Assembly (NCBI GenBank): GCA_031772625.1
Contig: CM062813.1
Location: forward strand, 697,758,420 to 697,822,419
Direction: 5' to 3'
Length of the DNA stretch: 64,000 nt
Origin: Pinus tabuliformis
Lineage: Eukaryota; Streptophyta; Pinopsida; Pinales; Pinaceae
Translations under genes and position numbers: made by a program
Notes under the pieces: generated by a model
Database searches by the model: none
What the model was told of the DNA's origin: nothing
The model's input: the letters and a program-made list of their open reading frames with translations, nothing else
In this document: one piece after another, positions 33,751 to 44,765 of the stretch
Position numbering within the stretch: the stretch's first letter is position 1
How the letters are laid out: each line of letters starts with the position of its first letter

Positions 33751-34763
33751 ATTTACAGTTTACTTGTCTTTTTTAGTTTCTATTAGACTTTAGTTTTCAT
33801 AACTGTTGAGTTTTGAGTCCTTGACTCTTGACTCTTGACTCTTTCATATCATTATGATATTTTTTGTAAACATTATATCACTGTGACAATGAAAATTTGA
33901 AGTTTGAAGTTGGGCCTTGGCAATTATAAATTTATAACTCATTGGTAATGATTGTGAATTATGAATATGATGCTTTGTGAAAGACTAAAGTTGTTTCATT
34001 TCATCTCATTATTCATGTTTCATTTTATAAATTTTTAACATTTCATATCATGTTAACAGTTAGAAGTTAGGACTTAGAAATATCTTCGATATTACTTCTT
34101 GTAATGGTTAAACTTGGCTTACAAGTACAACTTTGGTGATCAATGATGATAAATGTTATTGAATTTTCAATTCTGAAAGCTTGAAGTTGAAACTTTAATA
34201 TTGAATTTGATGAATCGTGATTTATAAGACTCAATATGTTGCAGTTGTAATATGTATTTTACTAACTTGTGGACATGGTTGATGACGATTATAATTTCTA
34301 GATGATTGATGTGATATGGTTCAATGATCAATTTATGTTTTTTTATGTTTTTTATGTCTATTTCATCATTCTACATGTTTTTGTTGACATATATGTATCA
34401 AAAATTAAAAAATATAAAAAATATATATATTTTTAAAAAATCGCTCCCGGATTCGCTCCCAAACCGGGAGCTTCTGAAAATGGTCGCTCTCGCTCTCGTT
34501 TTCGCTCCCGCTCCCAAGTAACATTGAGCTCTCCATTAAGTACATTAAGTTACATTCAGTGTTTTGCAAAGTGCATTCAATTTTCTGCAAGTACATTCAA
34601 TTTTCTGCATAAAACTTTCAAGTTTCTGCAAAGAATTTTTTAAATTTTTTGTATAGAACTTTCAAATTTTAACATGGTATCAGAGCCTTGGTGAAGACAA
34701 GTCCAAGGAGACCAAAGATCACCTGAAGAAACTCCACTTGTTGCAAAAATTCTTTTTATCAAG

Positions 34764-35651
34764 ATGACTTCGTCCTACTTCAAGGTAGAGGAGAAACTGA
34801 ATGATGCTTCAAGCTTTGGTCCATGGAAAACAAGGTTAGATATCACTCTTGAAGAACACGAAGTTTTGGAGTATGTTGAAGGCACAATAGTTGATCCACT
34901 AGAGAATTCAAGTGCTATTGTCAAATCCAAACATAAAATGAGTGAAATCAAAGCTACGAAAGTTATCCTTGATTCTCTTAGTGATCATCTCATTAGTTAT
35001 GTTTCTGGTTTAAAGAAAGCTAAAGAAATGTATGCCAAACTAATTGGCATGCTTGCAATTAGTAACTTGAACCAAATTATTGCCTTAAAGAATCAACTGA
35101 AGGACATCAAGATAAATATAGGAGAGATTGTTCAAGCATACTTCCCGAGAATGACTAAAATCAAGAATCAACTGCCAATAGTTGGTGAATTTGTACCTGA
35201 TAAAGAAATGTTGTCGATTGTGCTTGGAGGCCTTTCTCCTGTTTGGGAGACTTTTATGACCACCATCAGCAACATCAACACTATTCCCACATTTGATGAG
35301 CTCTTGGGAAAGTGTATGCAAGAGGAGGCCATAATGATCTCCAGAGGGGGAATTTCACATCATGAAGAAGGAGAACGTACTGCTTTTACAACATATGACA
35401 AGAGAAAGAAACGTAATAAAAAGAAATCTGCTTTCAAATCAAATAAAGGGAATCTAGACCTTTCAAAAGTTAGATGCTTTTACTGTCAAAAGCACGCTCA
35501 CTTTTCTCGTGATCGTAAAGAAAGAAGAAGAGCCCCTAGATTCAAAAAGACATCTAATTATAGAAAATACTCTTTTGAAAACAAAGTAGAGGGAGTCTTA
35601 AGAAAACAAGAAATCCAAGATATAGAAATAATGCAGCGGAAACTCAATTGA
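34764..35651 (+). pseudogene. Copia 3 Gag, nearly full open frame, knuckle Cys lost
   Basis: A 295-codon frame starts at 34764, 77 bp after the primer-binding site. The UBN2-type region (SYFKVEEKLNDASSFGPWK, LKNQLKDIKINIGEIVQAY, LGGLSPVWETF) is intact in length. The zinc knuckle near 35476-35515 reads CFYCQKHAHFSRD, so the last Cys of CX2CX4HX4C is replaced. The frame ends at a TGA at 35649-35651, where the family would read on into protease. Confidence 0.87.
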
Positions 35652-35930
35652 GATATTTTATTGTTTCTGCTCTTTCTAGTTCTTCTTCTGCATATTCATT
35701 TGATAGCTGGTTCGTTGATAGTGGTGCTTCCAAACATTTTACTGGTTACAAAGAAGCACTTTCTAATGTATTTGAGAGGGAGACTAATTTGAATGTTATC
35801 CTTGGAGATAATTCTACTCACCAAGTTAAAGGTTATGGTTCAGTTTCATTTCAGTTAGATGATGGCAAATCTATTTTTTGCAAGAAGTTTTGTATTCACC
35901 TGGTTTGAAAAAGAATCTTGTATCCATATT
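35648..35930 (+). pseudogene. Copia 3 aspartic protease
   Basis: The frame 35648-35908 carries the active site WFVDSGASKHFTGYKEAL with Asp intact, followed by the VILGDNSTHQVKGYGSV flap region. A one-base slip near 35878 moves the frame to 35878-36444, which continues with the LYSPGLKKNLVSIFSLEDKG linker. Confidence 0.83.
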
Positions 35931-37025
35931 TTCTCTAGAAGATAAAGGAATGAAGATTGCTGATATTAATGGAAAGGTTTCAACCTGGCCTTTGAACTCA
36001 AGTATGAGAGAAGTTTTCACTCTTGGATCAAGATGTGAAGGGATTTACAAAGTCAATGGTAAACCCATTTATGCACTAGTCCATTATACTGACCTTCAGT
36101 GTGAGCTATGGCACAAAAGATTTGCTCATCTACACTACAAAGCCTTACCTCATGTAAGGAAGATGGTTTTTGGAATGTCTGAGATCATAATGGATCATGA
36201 AGGAGTTTACCCAGGATGTGCAAGTGGAAAGCATATAAAGAGACCATTTCCTTCAAGCAAAACAAAAACTAGTCAGGCACTTCAACTCATACATTCTGAT
36301 TTATGTAGACCTATCCCTGTTACTTCTCTTGGTTGCTACTTGTATTTCATGGTTTTTGTTGATGGATTTTCTCGCAAGACATGGATATTCTTTTTGAAAA
36401 AGAAAGGGGAAGCATTTGACATGTTCAAAGATTTCAAGCTTTGATTGAAAATCAAATTGGAAAGTTGATCAAAGTTTTCATATCCGATAATGGTGGAGAG
36501 TTCACCTCGAATGATTTTAATAATCTTTGCAAAAACGCTGGAATAAAGAAAGAAACCACTGTCCCATACAATCCACAACAAAATGGTGTGACTGAGAGGA
36601 AGAATAGAACCATTATGGAAGCGGTCAGAGCCACGCTGCATGATCGAAAGCTACCAAAGTTTTTGTGGGGAGAAGCTGCAAATACCGTTGTTTATGTGCA
36701 AAACAAAACTCTTCATCAAGCCTTAAACAATAAGACCCTTGAAGAAGTCTTCACTGGTGAAAGGCCTAACGCGTGTCATTTGAGAATCTTTGGCTATCCT
36801 GTATACTTCCATGTGCCAAAAGAGAAAAGGAACAAGCTTGAAGCTTCAGATAAGAAATGTATGTTTGTTGGTTATTGTGATAATTCAAAAGCTTATAGAA
36901 TTTATGTACCTGGTCAAAGATCTATAGAGTTTAGCAAAGACATAACATTTGATGAAGATGCAACTCTTAGAAAAGCAAGAGACTCTCCTCCTCCTGCCAC
37001 TGCTGAAATACAAGCTATTAATTAA
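35878..37025 (+). pseudogene. Copia 3 integrase
   Basis: Frame 35878-36444 contains the HHCC region (LWHKRFAHLHYKAL, CASGKHIKR) and the first Asp in IHSDLCRP. Frame 36441-37025 contains the second Asp in FISDNGGEFTS and the Glu in QNGVTERKNR, followed by the C-terminal FVGYCDNSKAYR. All catalytic residues are present. The two frames overlap by a few bases, so one small frameshift is the visible lesion. This is the best preserved integrase in the window. Confidence 0.88.
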
Positions 37026-38933
37026 AAAGAGGCTGCATTTGAGTTTGAACAAGAACCTGAGAATGAGCTTGCTGATAATCCAATGGGTTCCATGGATCCT
37101 CTAGATCCTCCACCATATGATCCTCTTACCAGAAAGAGAGCACTATGCTGCGAGATACCTTGCAAGGTGCTGAAAAACATGCTGCCCCAAGAAGAACGTT
37201 AAGAGAAAGTAAGAAGCCAAGTCGGTTTGAAGGGTGTGTTGCTGTCATGAGCAACATCATTCAAGAAGAACCAAGCACCTTTGAAGAAGCTGCAAAAGGA
37301 CAAGTCTGGAAAGGTGCCGTGACTAAAGAATACGAGTCCATCATTCAATATGATGTCTAGGAAGTAGTTCCTAGACCTCAAGGTAAATCTTTTGTCATTT
37401 ACAAATGGTTGTTTAAGATCTATGTTGCACTAAACTTCTAGGAAGCTGACGTTTTGGGACGTACTCGTACCCGAAACTCCGAAACTCGATTGAAACTTGA
37501 CCGACACTCGACCATTATGTAATCATCTATGGGAGTTAATATAGACTTGGTTTTCCTTCTAAATTGTCATCTATGGGTCTTATTCCCTTTTTTCTTGCAA
37601 GATAATGTGTTATTCACTTATTTATAACTTTGTTTTTATATATATAAACATATCTGACATTTCAATCAATGTTTTGGCTGACGTTTCCATTTTTGGGAGG
37701 TGACGTTTCTAAACGTACCCATTTCAAAAACTCCGAAACGTTTTAGCGCTTTGCGCAACTTAGTTTAAGATTAAACAAGGTACAAATGGTAGTATTGAAA
37801 ACTATAAGGCTAGATTTGTAGCTAGAGGTTTCTCTCAGAAAGAGGCGATAGATTATGATGATATTTTTGCACCTGTAGCTCAATATACTACTATTCGATC
37901 TGTGGTTGCCTTAGCTGCTAGCCAGGGATGGACTTTTTGCCAAATGGATGTGAAAATTGCTTTCTTGCATGGCTTTCTCATGGAAGAGGTATTTTGGTAA
38001 CAACCACAAGGATTTGAAAAGCATGACAGAGAAACTCATGTATGAAGACTGAAGAAAGCCTTATATGGGTTGAAGCAAGCTCCAAGAGCTTGGTATGCTC
38101 GCATTGATAGCCACCTGATAAAGCTTGGTTTCACAAGAAGCAATGCAGACCCAAACCTCTACTTCAGGACAATCCAAGGTATACCTTTGATTTTGGTATT
38201 GTATGTTGATGATTTATTCTTGACAGGAGGAGAACCTCTTATCCTCTAGTGTGAGAGGGAGTTAGCTTCTAAATTTGAAATGAATGACCTTGGTTTGATG
38301 CATTACTTTTTGGGTCTAGAGCTCTGACAAAGACCTGGTGAAATTTATCTTTCTCAAGGAAAATATATTATTAAGCTTCTTGAAAGATTTGCTATGGTAG
38401 AAAGTAAGTCCATGCATACTCTTATGGAAATGAACTTTAAGAAATTATGTGGCAAAGTTACAGGATGTAGTCTAGCAAATCCCACAGAGTATAGACAACT
38501 CATTGGTGCTTTCATGTGTTTGGTAAACACTAGGCTTGATATATGCTTCGCTATAAACACTTTAAGTCAGCATATGATTGATCCATTTCATGCCCACTGG
38601 ATTGTTGCAAAACATGTACTCAGATACTTGCATGGAAATATAAATCTGGGATTGAAATATACTACTAAAAATGTAAGACTTCATGGATATACTGATGCTG
38701 ATTGGGTAGGTAACTCTGCTGATATAAATAGCACTTTTGGGTGCTACTTTAGCTTGGAATCTGCCATGATTTCTCAGATGAGTAGAAAGCAGAAGTTTGT
38801 TGCATTGAATACAACTGAAGCTGAATACATTGCTACTATCATGGCTTGGCATGTGGTAGTTTGGTTGAGAAAGCTTTTTGGGGAACTGTTTGAGCAAGCT
38901 CCAAACACAACAATTATATATTGCAGTGTTGGT
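37026..38933 (+). pseudogene. Copia 3 reverse transcriptase and partial RNase H
   Basis: Leader text (LRDTLQGAEKHAAPRRT, AMSNIIQEEPSTFEEA) is followed by RT blocks ARGFSQKEAIDYDDIFAP and QMDVKIAFLHG, the catalytic YVDD near 38200, and GLMHYFLGLEL. RNase H blocks YTDADWVGN and SRKQKFVALNTTEAEYIAT lie in the frame 38394-38933. Stops at about 37358, 37998, 38044 and 38249 break the frame. A 343-bp inverted-repeat element sits at 37420-37762. hAT 2 truncates RNase H after NTTIIYC. Confidence 0.86.
37420..37762. mobile_element. Small inverted-repeat element (MITE-like), 343 bp, 9-bp TSD
   Basis: GTTTAAGAT is repeated exactly at 37411-37419 and 37763-37771. Between them the ends read CTATGTTGCACTAAAC and, inward from the right, TAAGTTGCGCAAAGC, a weak terminal inverted repeat. 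The word CGAAACTCCGAAAC, or part of it, recurs near both ends. It interrupts an otherwise continuous RT region. A 9-bp duplication suggests Mutator-like and an 8-bp reading suggests hAT-like; I cannot decide. Confidence 0.7.
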
Positions 38934-39112
38934 AATATCGCCGAGATATCAGCGATATTCAGAAATATAGCGATATTTTCGGCAAGCCGATATATCGCCG
39001 ACCAAATATCACGATATTTTATGGTTTTGAAAATATCGCGCTATTTCCGATATATCGCCGATATTTCGGAAAATATTGCGCGACGACGTAAAATATCGCC
39101 CGGTGACAGCGA
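38934..39112 (+). promoter_or_regulatory. Subterminal CGATAT/ATATCG array of hAT 2
   Basis: In about 180 bp the words CGATAT, ATATCG and AAATATCG occur more than fifteen times, many as palindromic GATATATCGCCGATAT-like units. The same word fills both ends of the derivative at 55408 and 56510-56598. Presence at both ends and in both elements points to a binding array for this family's transposase. Confidence 0.65.
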
Positions 39113-40592
39113 AATCTTTTCGCGCGGCCTATAAAATTCGATTTTTGGTTTTTTTCATGTCATTTTGTTTTTCTAAGCGCTGGAGAAGGAATGTGGTTGC
39201 TGCCAAGGAGAGTTTGAACGAATTCATAGCCATTATTGCCAATTTGCCACCAAGAACGAAGATTTCTCTAAGCTGCAAGTGCCAAGAACAGTGAGACATC
39301 TCATTCTTCCCTACAATCATTTTGCTTGGTTTTTGTTTTCCATTTCAAAATGCAAGGGTTTTAAATTTATCACCATAGTGTGCACTGTGTAGGAGAGAGA
39401 TGCATTGAAACTCTTTGCAAAACATAGTGATTCTCACTGCTCAGAACAAACATATATTCCAAAGTTCCAAACATTAATTGCTACATCTGTTTCAAAAGAT
39501 TGCACAAGTCATCAAGGTTTGTCACTATGTTTTCATTGCTGCCATCATAGATCACTGTTAGTGTCAAAATTTCAAATTATTACCACTGTTAAGATTCTTC
39601 AATTGGTGATGGAAGGGAAGGCTATCCTATTCCTAGAGAAAAAGAAACAGCTTCACAGTAGATTAGAATGGAATGAAAATACTGGACAGTGGATAATTAA
39701 GTAATGAACTAGTTTACCTGTTCTAATTTTTTGATCCATATATGACCAAAATCAGTAAAATCATGACCAAAATAGGTCCAAAAAATAGAACAGTTAGACA
39801 ATTCCTTCACATGACAATTTTTTTACCTTCTTGTTGAAGTGCATTTTCAATAATAATTGAATTAAATGGCTGATCTTCATCTCACTAAAACAGATTGAAA
39901 ATCCATTTCTATTTCACATCAGATTGGAACTATTAACTTAAGAAACTCTCCATGCCACTATTATGGCCATACATCATCATCGAGTTACTTAGAGGATCAT
40001 TGTTGTCAGGAGAGTCAAGCTCACTGTGATGTGTCACATCTATATCAGGCCTGTATCATTGTCAAGTGACAAGTCATCATCAGGTTCATATCACTGTCAA
40101 GGTAATACAAAATTCAAATACAAAAGAGGTCACTGCTAGGAGGTTGAAATCGTTGAATACCGAGGTCTAATAATGCACCTACAACAGTGGTATAATAATT
40201 AATTATTAATTAAGTAACAGTCACCTCATTTCCTCATTTCCTTGGCATATCATTTGCAATTTTGGATTCACCTCATTTCCTTGGCATATCATTTGCAATT
40301 TTGCGTTGTTAGGCTCTTTCATTGCTTGGCATCTTTGGTTAAAGTGGCAATTATTGCATGATACAAGTTCACTGCCCTCTTAACTTTTAAGTCTGCTCTT
40401 TTTTAAAATTTTCATGCCCATTGCAAAATTGCAAATTTGCAAATAATGTAGCAAAACTAGTTAAAACTGTTTTGTAAAATGATGTGGTTATTAACTTATT
40501 TGTAATTTTGTATTACTTATTAAGTTACTAATTCCAAATTTTTTTTGGTGCTCTAGGTTTCCTTTTGAGTTAGCCCACTACAAAATACAAAT
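39113..40592 (+). other. hAT 2 5' untranslated and intron region, no coding seen
   Basis: About 1.5 kb between the subterminal array and the transposase start. Direct repeats are visible (CCTCATTTCCTTGGCATATC twice near 40230 and 40275). It probably contains 5' UTR exons and introns, as in hAT 1. I could not place a splice site with confidence. Confidence 0.4.
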
Positions 40593-43126
40593 ATGCCAAA
40601 AGCCTTGGACCCATTTTGGGAGTATGGGAGCCCTGATGGTGGGACAAATCGTGCATATCTTACATGCAAATTGTGTGGGACCAAGATGATAGGTGGGATT
40701 ACACGACTAAAATACCATCTTGCTAGACTCAGTGGACGTGATGTTGGGGTTTGTACAGTTTCTAGTCCGGAGCTTATACAAAAAGCTCTTGAAGCAATTG
40801 AAGAAAAGGACAAAAAGAAGGAAGAGGCGGAAAGAAACAAAGCTGAACGTGCAGGTAGATCTTTCGGGATATCTTCTCTTGATTTTGGTGTTGAGGGTAG
40901 TGGGCCTAGTGGCCCTACTGGGAGGGGCTCCACAACTGGCACACCATCACATGCTACTGCTAGTGTGAGTGCGAGGTCATCATTTTTTGTTCCACGAACA
41001 GGAGCTGGAGCACAACCTGGCATAAAATCGCTTGTTAAAAAGGAGGAGCAAGAAGCAGATAGAGTCATGGGGAGGTGTATTTTTTGGAGCGACTTACCTC
41101 TTAGCATCACAAAAACCAATCCATTTTGGCAGCGAATGTGTGATGCTATTGTTGTTGTGGGCCCAGGGTACAAAAGTGCCACATATGAGGAGTTGTGGGG
41201 GGCAATTCTTCAAGCAGAAAAACAGGACATCAACTCTAGATTGGCGGAGTTGAAAAAGACATGGGAAGTCACTCGATGCACAGTGATGTCTGATGGTTGG
41301 ACAGATATGAAGGGTAGGACCCTTCTAAATTTCTTGGTACATTGTCCTAAAGGTACCATGTTTATTAAATCGTTGGATGCATCAGAACATATCAAAGATG
41401 CAACAACGATATGTGAGTTGTTAGATGGGTTCATTCGGGAGATTGGTGTGCAGAATGTGGTGCAAGTCATAACAGACAATGCAGCTAATTATGTGTCTGT
41501 CGGCAGAATGCTTATGGAGAGGCATCCCACATTGTTCTGAACTCCATGTGCAGCGCATTGTCTTGATTTGTTGCTTGAGGATATGGGGAAACTCTCCTTC
41601 ATCAAGGAGGCAGTTGATATGGCTAGGAGCATCCCCAAGTTTATTTATAACCATGCTTTTGTTCTTAGCCTTATGAGGAGGTTCACTAGAAACAAGGAGT
41701 TGCGGCGTCCTGCCATCACACATTTTGCCACAACCTTTATTACTCTTCAGTCTTTGCTTCGATGTCAGTTCGAGTTGAAGCAAATGTTTGTGTCTGATGA
41801 TTGGCGTAATTGTAGATACAACAGGAGACCTGATGGGAAAGCCATTGCAAAAATGGTGTACTCTGAGACATTTTGGCATGGAGTAGAAGAAGCATGTGCA
41901 GCTAGCGAACCTATAGTAAAGGTTCTTAGATTGGTGGATGGAGAGAAGCCTGCAATGCCTTATTTGTATGGGGGCATGGATAGGGCCAAGGAGCCCATTC
42001 GTTCCTATTATGCAGACAAGGGTTCTGCTGGCCTTGATAGGCAGATGATGTTATGGGATGTGATCGATAGTCGGTGGACGGGGATGCTTCATCGACCCAT
42101 TCATGCAGCAGCACTCTTCCTCAACCCCGCATTTTCATACAAATGCAACTTTGTTTTTGATGGCGAGGTGATGGAAGGGCTCCATTCCTGTATTCAGAGG
42201 ATGGTACCTGATCCTGAGCTTCGTAGCAAAATCAATCGTGAGATACAGTCTTATCGGGATTGTGTTGGCCTATTTGGCTTTGATGATGCCATTAGGGAAA
42301 GGACCCTCTTCATGCCACGTAAGTGACAAGTCATCACTCATTAGAAATTAGAATTTTAAATTTAATTATGTTTTAACTTTTAAGTTTTTGAATTTTTTAT
42401 TTCATTATTTTGTTGTAGATATTTGGTGGCGAAGCTATGGTGCAAGGGCACCAAATTTGCAAAAATTGGCTATACGAATCTTGAGTCAAACATGTAGTAG
42501 CTCTTAAGGGTGTGAGCGCAATTGGAGTGTATTTGAGAAAATACACACCAAAAAGCGCAACAGGTATAACTTTGAACTCAAGCCTTCAGTGGAGCAATTA
42601 CACTTATTGTAATTTTTAATTTTTAATTTATGACCTTCAAGTGTCAAGAGTCAAGAGTCAAGACTCATTACTTTTTTTGACACTCTTACAGGTTGGAGTT
42701 CGCAAGCCTCAACGATTTGGTGTATGTGCATTACAACATCCGACTTCGAGTGAGGAAAATAGAATCACCAATGGATCCAGATGCCATTTCCTTAGACAAT
42801 ATTGATGTATTGTCTCCGTGGAGGGTGGAGTCAGAGGAGTCCATATTGGAGGAGTCACCTTCATGGTTAGAGCCAGTGGCAGATGATCCATTAGAGCAGG
42901 GGCAGCAAGAGGCGGACTCGGAGTCAGAGGAGCAGCAGCACTTAGAGGAGGAGCAGCAGGAGGAGGAGGAGGAGGAGGACACTGCGGGAGCATCAGCATC
43001 AACACCATCTGTTATAGATATAGGAGAGCATAGCTCCATACTTAGCACTCATTATTTGACATTAGGTGCACAGGCAGGGTTAGGGCCTTCTACTACTAGG
43101 GGCAGGCCTGGCAAACAACCCATCAT
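40593..43126 (+). pseudogene. hAT 2 transposase with two nonsense codons and three exons
   Basis: Exon 1 (40593-42318) opens MPKALDPFWEYGSPDGG, then a BED finger (CKLCGTKMIGG, RLKYHLA, ending Cys) and DUF659 with Asp in VMSDGWTDMKG and VITDNAANY. A TGA at 41538-41540 interrupts it where Trp is expected before TPCAAHCLDLLL, and the same frame continues from 41541. Introns 42319-42418 and 42564-42692 are GT..AG. Exon 2 (42419-42563) has a second stop before GCERNWSVFEKIH. Exon 3 (from 42693) carries LVYVHYNIRLR and an acidic tail cut at 43126. No hydrophobic N-terminus is seen, unlike hAT 1 and hAT 3. Confidence 0.87.
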
Positions 43127-43876
43127 AGTCTTTGCTTTCTGTTGTTCTAGACTAGTCCACTAGGTCTAGGGAAGATACTTTTTCTGCAATTGTAAATTCC
43201 ACATAACACTTACTAATGAGAGCCAAACTTCTTCTTGACTACATGCATTCCACATTTGTTCAAAGGTTGGTGTATCTTTCCAGCTACTAATTCCTGATGC
43301 AAAAGAGCTCCAAGATTTTGGTAGAGCTAGTAGTGCAGCAATCACGAGTATTTTTTCTGGTACAACTTCATCAATAACTTGGAGTTCATCTCTTATTCTA
43401 GAGATCCTTACAAAATAGTATGACAGTATCATCTTTTGTCATCTTTATTGTCCTTAGTTCATTTTTTAGACTAACTATCTGACCAATATTCTTGATGGTA
43501 AACAACTTGGAGAGGGCTTCATACATTTCTTGTGTAGAGTATATATTGGATATGTATGGGATTAGATTGTCATTCACTCCATTTACTATTATATTCATGG
43601 AAAAGATATCAGTTTCCCTGTACTTTTCCTTTCTTGTATAATTTATGGGTTTCTTAATTTTTCCTTGAGCAAAAATTCAAAACTTTATGCTTGGCAAGAA
43701 TAAGATCCAGTCTCTTCTTCCATGCCCTGTAGTTGGAGGCTTCTTCTAGCTTAATTTTCAGACTTCATTGTCATGTCTTCTTTTCTTGATATAGATAGTT
43801 AACCTTCCTATGATCCTTATCGTTTGACCCTTTCGTTAGATTTTCAAGCTTCCTTTTTCCTTCCTTTTTCACCTTA
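43127..43876 (-). pseudogene. Copia element 4 Gag remnant, minus strand
   Basis: Minus-strand frames 43398-43598 and 43166-43432 encode pieces of a UBN2-type Gag (NDNLIPYISNIYSTQEMYEALSK type, SLKNELRTIKMTKDD, then YYFVRISRIRDELQVIDEVVP). They lie directly downstream of a primer-binding site. Frames are broken and the rest of the element is missing, because its left side abuts truncated hAT 2 at 43126. Confidence 0.78.
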
Positions 43877-43888
43877 GCTCTGATACCA
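43877..43888 (-). promoter_or_regulatory. Primer-binding site of copia element 4
   Basis: GCTCTGATACCA on the + strand is the reverse of TGGTATCAGAGC, the initiator-Met type site, immediately beside the LTR start at 43889. Confidence 0.85.
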
Positions 43889-44765
43889 TGTTAGAAAACC
43901 AGAAAGGAAGAAAGATTTTTTTATGTTGATAATTACTTATGTTATTCTTGTAGTCTTATTAACTTTCTTTATGTTCTTCTTTTATCTTCTTTTCATCAAG
44001 CAACCATCAAATGTAAACATGAAGATCAACGACACCAGATGTAGCCAATCAACCAGGGCTAAAAACCCCTCTATAGGGGAAAACTCAGTCAAACTCTTCC
44101 ACTAGTAAATCAAATTGAGATAGACCAAGACCTTAGACCTGACCAAAATACCTTCCTCTTCCACCAAGTCAGCTTTCCAAGATGATTCTACGAACTTCAT
44201 TAGTCTCTTCTTGTTTAGCAGCTTCAACCCAACAACATCCCAGAATTTCAGCCCGCAACTTCCAAAATTTCAGCCCAGCTTTAAGTCTGCAACTTCGGCC
44301 CTCCTTTAGTTTCAGCTCCTTTGTACGGGTGAGACAAAGAGAGAAAATTTGACTTCTTTTGCTTGATAAGGACCTCCTTTTCTTTCGCTAGGTTTTCCTT
44401 CTTCTTCCTTAAATTTCACACCCTTTTACTGCTTCCAGCTATTGTAGATCAAAATTGTTGAATCTGTCTCCAAATGAGGTCAAGTTGCTGCCTTTATATA
44501 GTGAATCTGAGGTAAAATTCCCTTGATGAGGCTGACTTGGTGAGGAGGCCTAAATGACTTATTTTATACTGAAATAAATTTTTTTATTGACTCAAGAAGC
44601 CTAAGAAGGGTCTATTACATAATGACAAGGACAAGGACGCTTTACAGAAACCCTAGAAGCCTGCAACGTAGGCTTTGACCTATTAACCATTGACCCAAGC
44701 ATGAAACCCATGCTTTAATAGGTCAATTTATATTACAATAAAATTTCTTTTTCTTTCTTTTGACA
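43889..44765 (-). mobile_element. 5' LTR of copia element 4, about 877 bp
   Basis: The left edge TGTTAGAAAACC is fixed by the primer-binding site. The right edge is placed at CTTTTGACA (44765) because it forms the expected imperfect TGT..ACA pair with the left end. A minus-strand TATA box (CTATATAAAGGCAG) is near 44495, and an ACCCCTCTATAGGGG hairpin is at 44065-44079. No target duplication could be checked because the other end is lost. Confidence 0.6.

Larger units (their letters stand above)
30749..34526 (+). mobile_element. hAT 1, 3778 bp, complete ends, 8-bp TSD
   Basis: The ends are CAGTGTTGCGGGGGAGC and, read inward from the right, CAATGTTACTTGGGAGC. They are flanked by AGCTCCCC (30741-30748) and AGCTCTCC (34527-34534), one mismatch. 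An 8-bp duplication is the hAT hallmark. A transposase gene (31301-33750) fills the middle. Both ends carry dense copies of GGGAGCG/CGCTCCC. The insertion point is the copia 3 LTR. Confidence 0.9.
29646..34674 (+). mobile_element. 5' LTR of copia element 3, interrupted by hAT 1
   Basis: The LTR ends are an inverted pair: TGTTAAAATTTGA at 29646 and TCAAATTTTAACA ending at 34674. The initiator-Met type primer-binding site TGGTATCAGAGCC follows at 34675. Taking out hAT 1 and one copy of its 8-bp duplication leaves an LTR of about 1.24 kb. Direct repeats GACTTTCCAAAAAT.GAAAGTCA occur near 29755 and 29800. A TATTTAAGC TATA-like box is near 30178 and the CCCC..GGG hairpin is at 30488-30498. Confidence 0.82.
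29646..38933 (+). mobile_element. Ty1/copia element 3, plus strand, degenerate
   Basis: LTR, primer-binding site, gag, protease, integrase, RT and RNase H follow in copia order. hAT 1 sits in the LTR, a small inverted-repeat element sits in RT, and hAT 2 cuts the RNase H at 38933. The rest of RNase H and the 3' LTR are missing, because the right side of hAT 2 is itself truncated. Stops such as those in RT near 37998 and 38044 show decay. Confidence 0.87.
38934..43126 (+). mobile_element. hAT 2, left end intact, right end lost
   Basis: The left end CAGTGTTGGTAATATCGCC begins inside the copia 3 RNase H. The related complete deletion derivative at 55408-56598 shows the missing right end should read ...GATATTATCAACACTG. 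Here the match to that copy stops at 43126 and unrelated copia sequence begins, so the right end and about 450 bp were deleted. The transposase gene spans 40593-43126. Confidence 0.87.

Noticed and set aside
38934..39112. Possible CRISPR-like repeat array
   Set aside because: The repeated words are 6-10 bp, irregularly spaced and palindromic, with no spacers of constant length. The context is a plant hAT terminus.
42709..43048. Pro- and Ser-rich minus-strand frames of about 100 codons
   Set aside because: They are shadows of the acidic Glu-rich tail of the hAT 2 transposase on the + strand.
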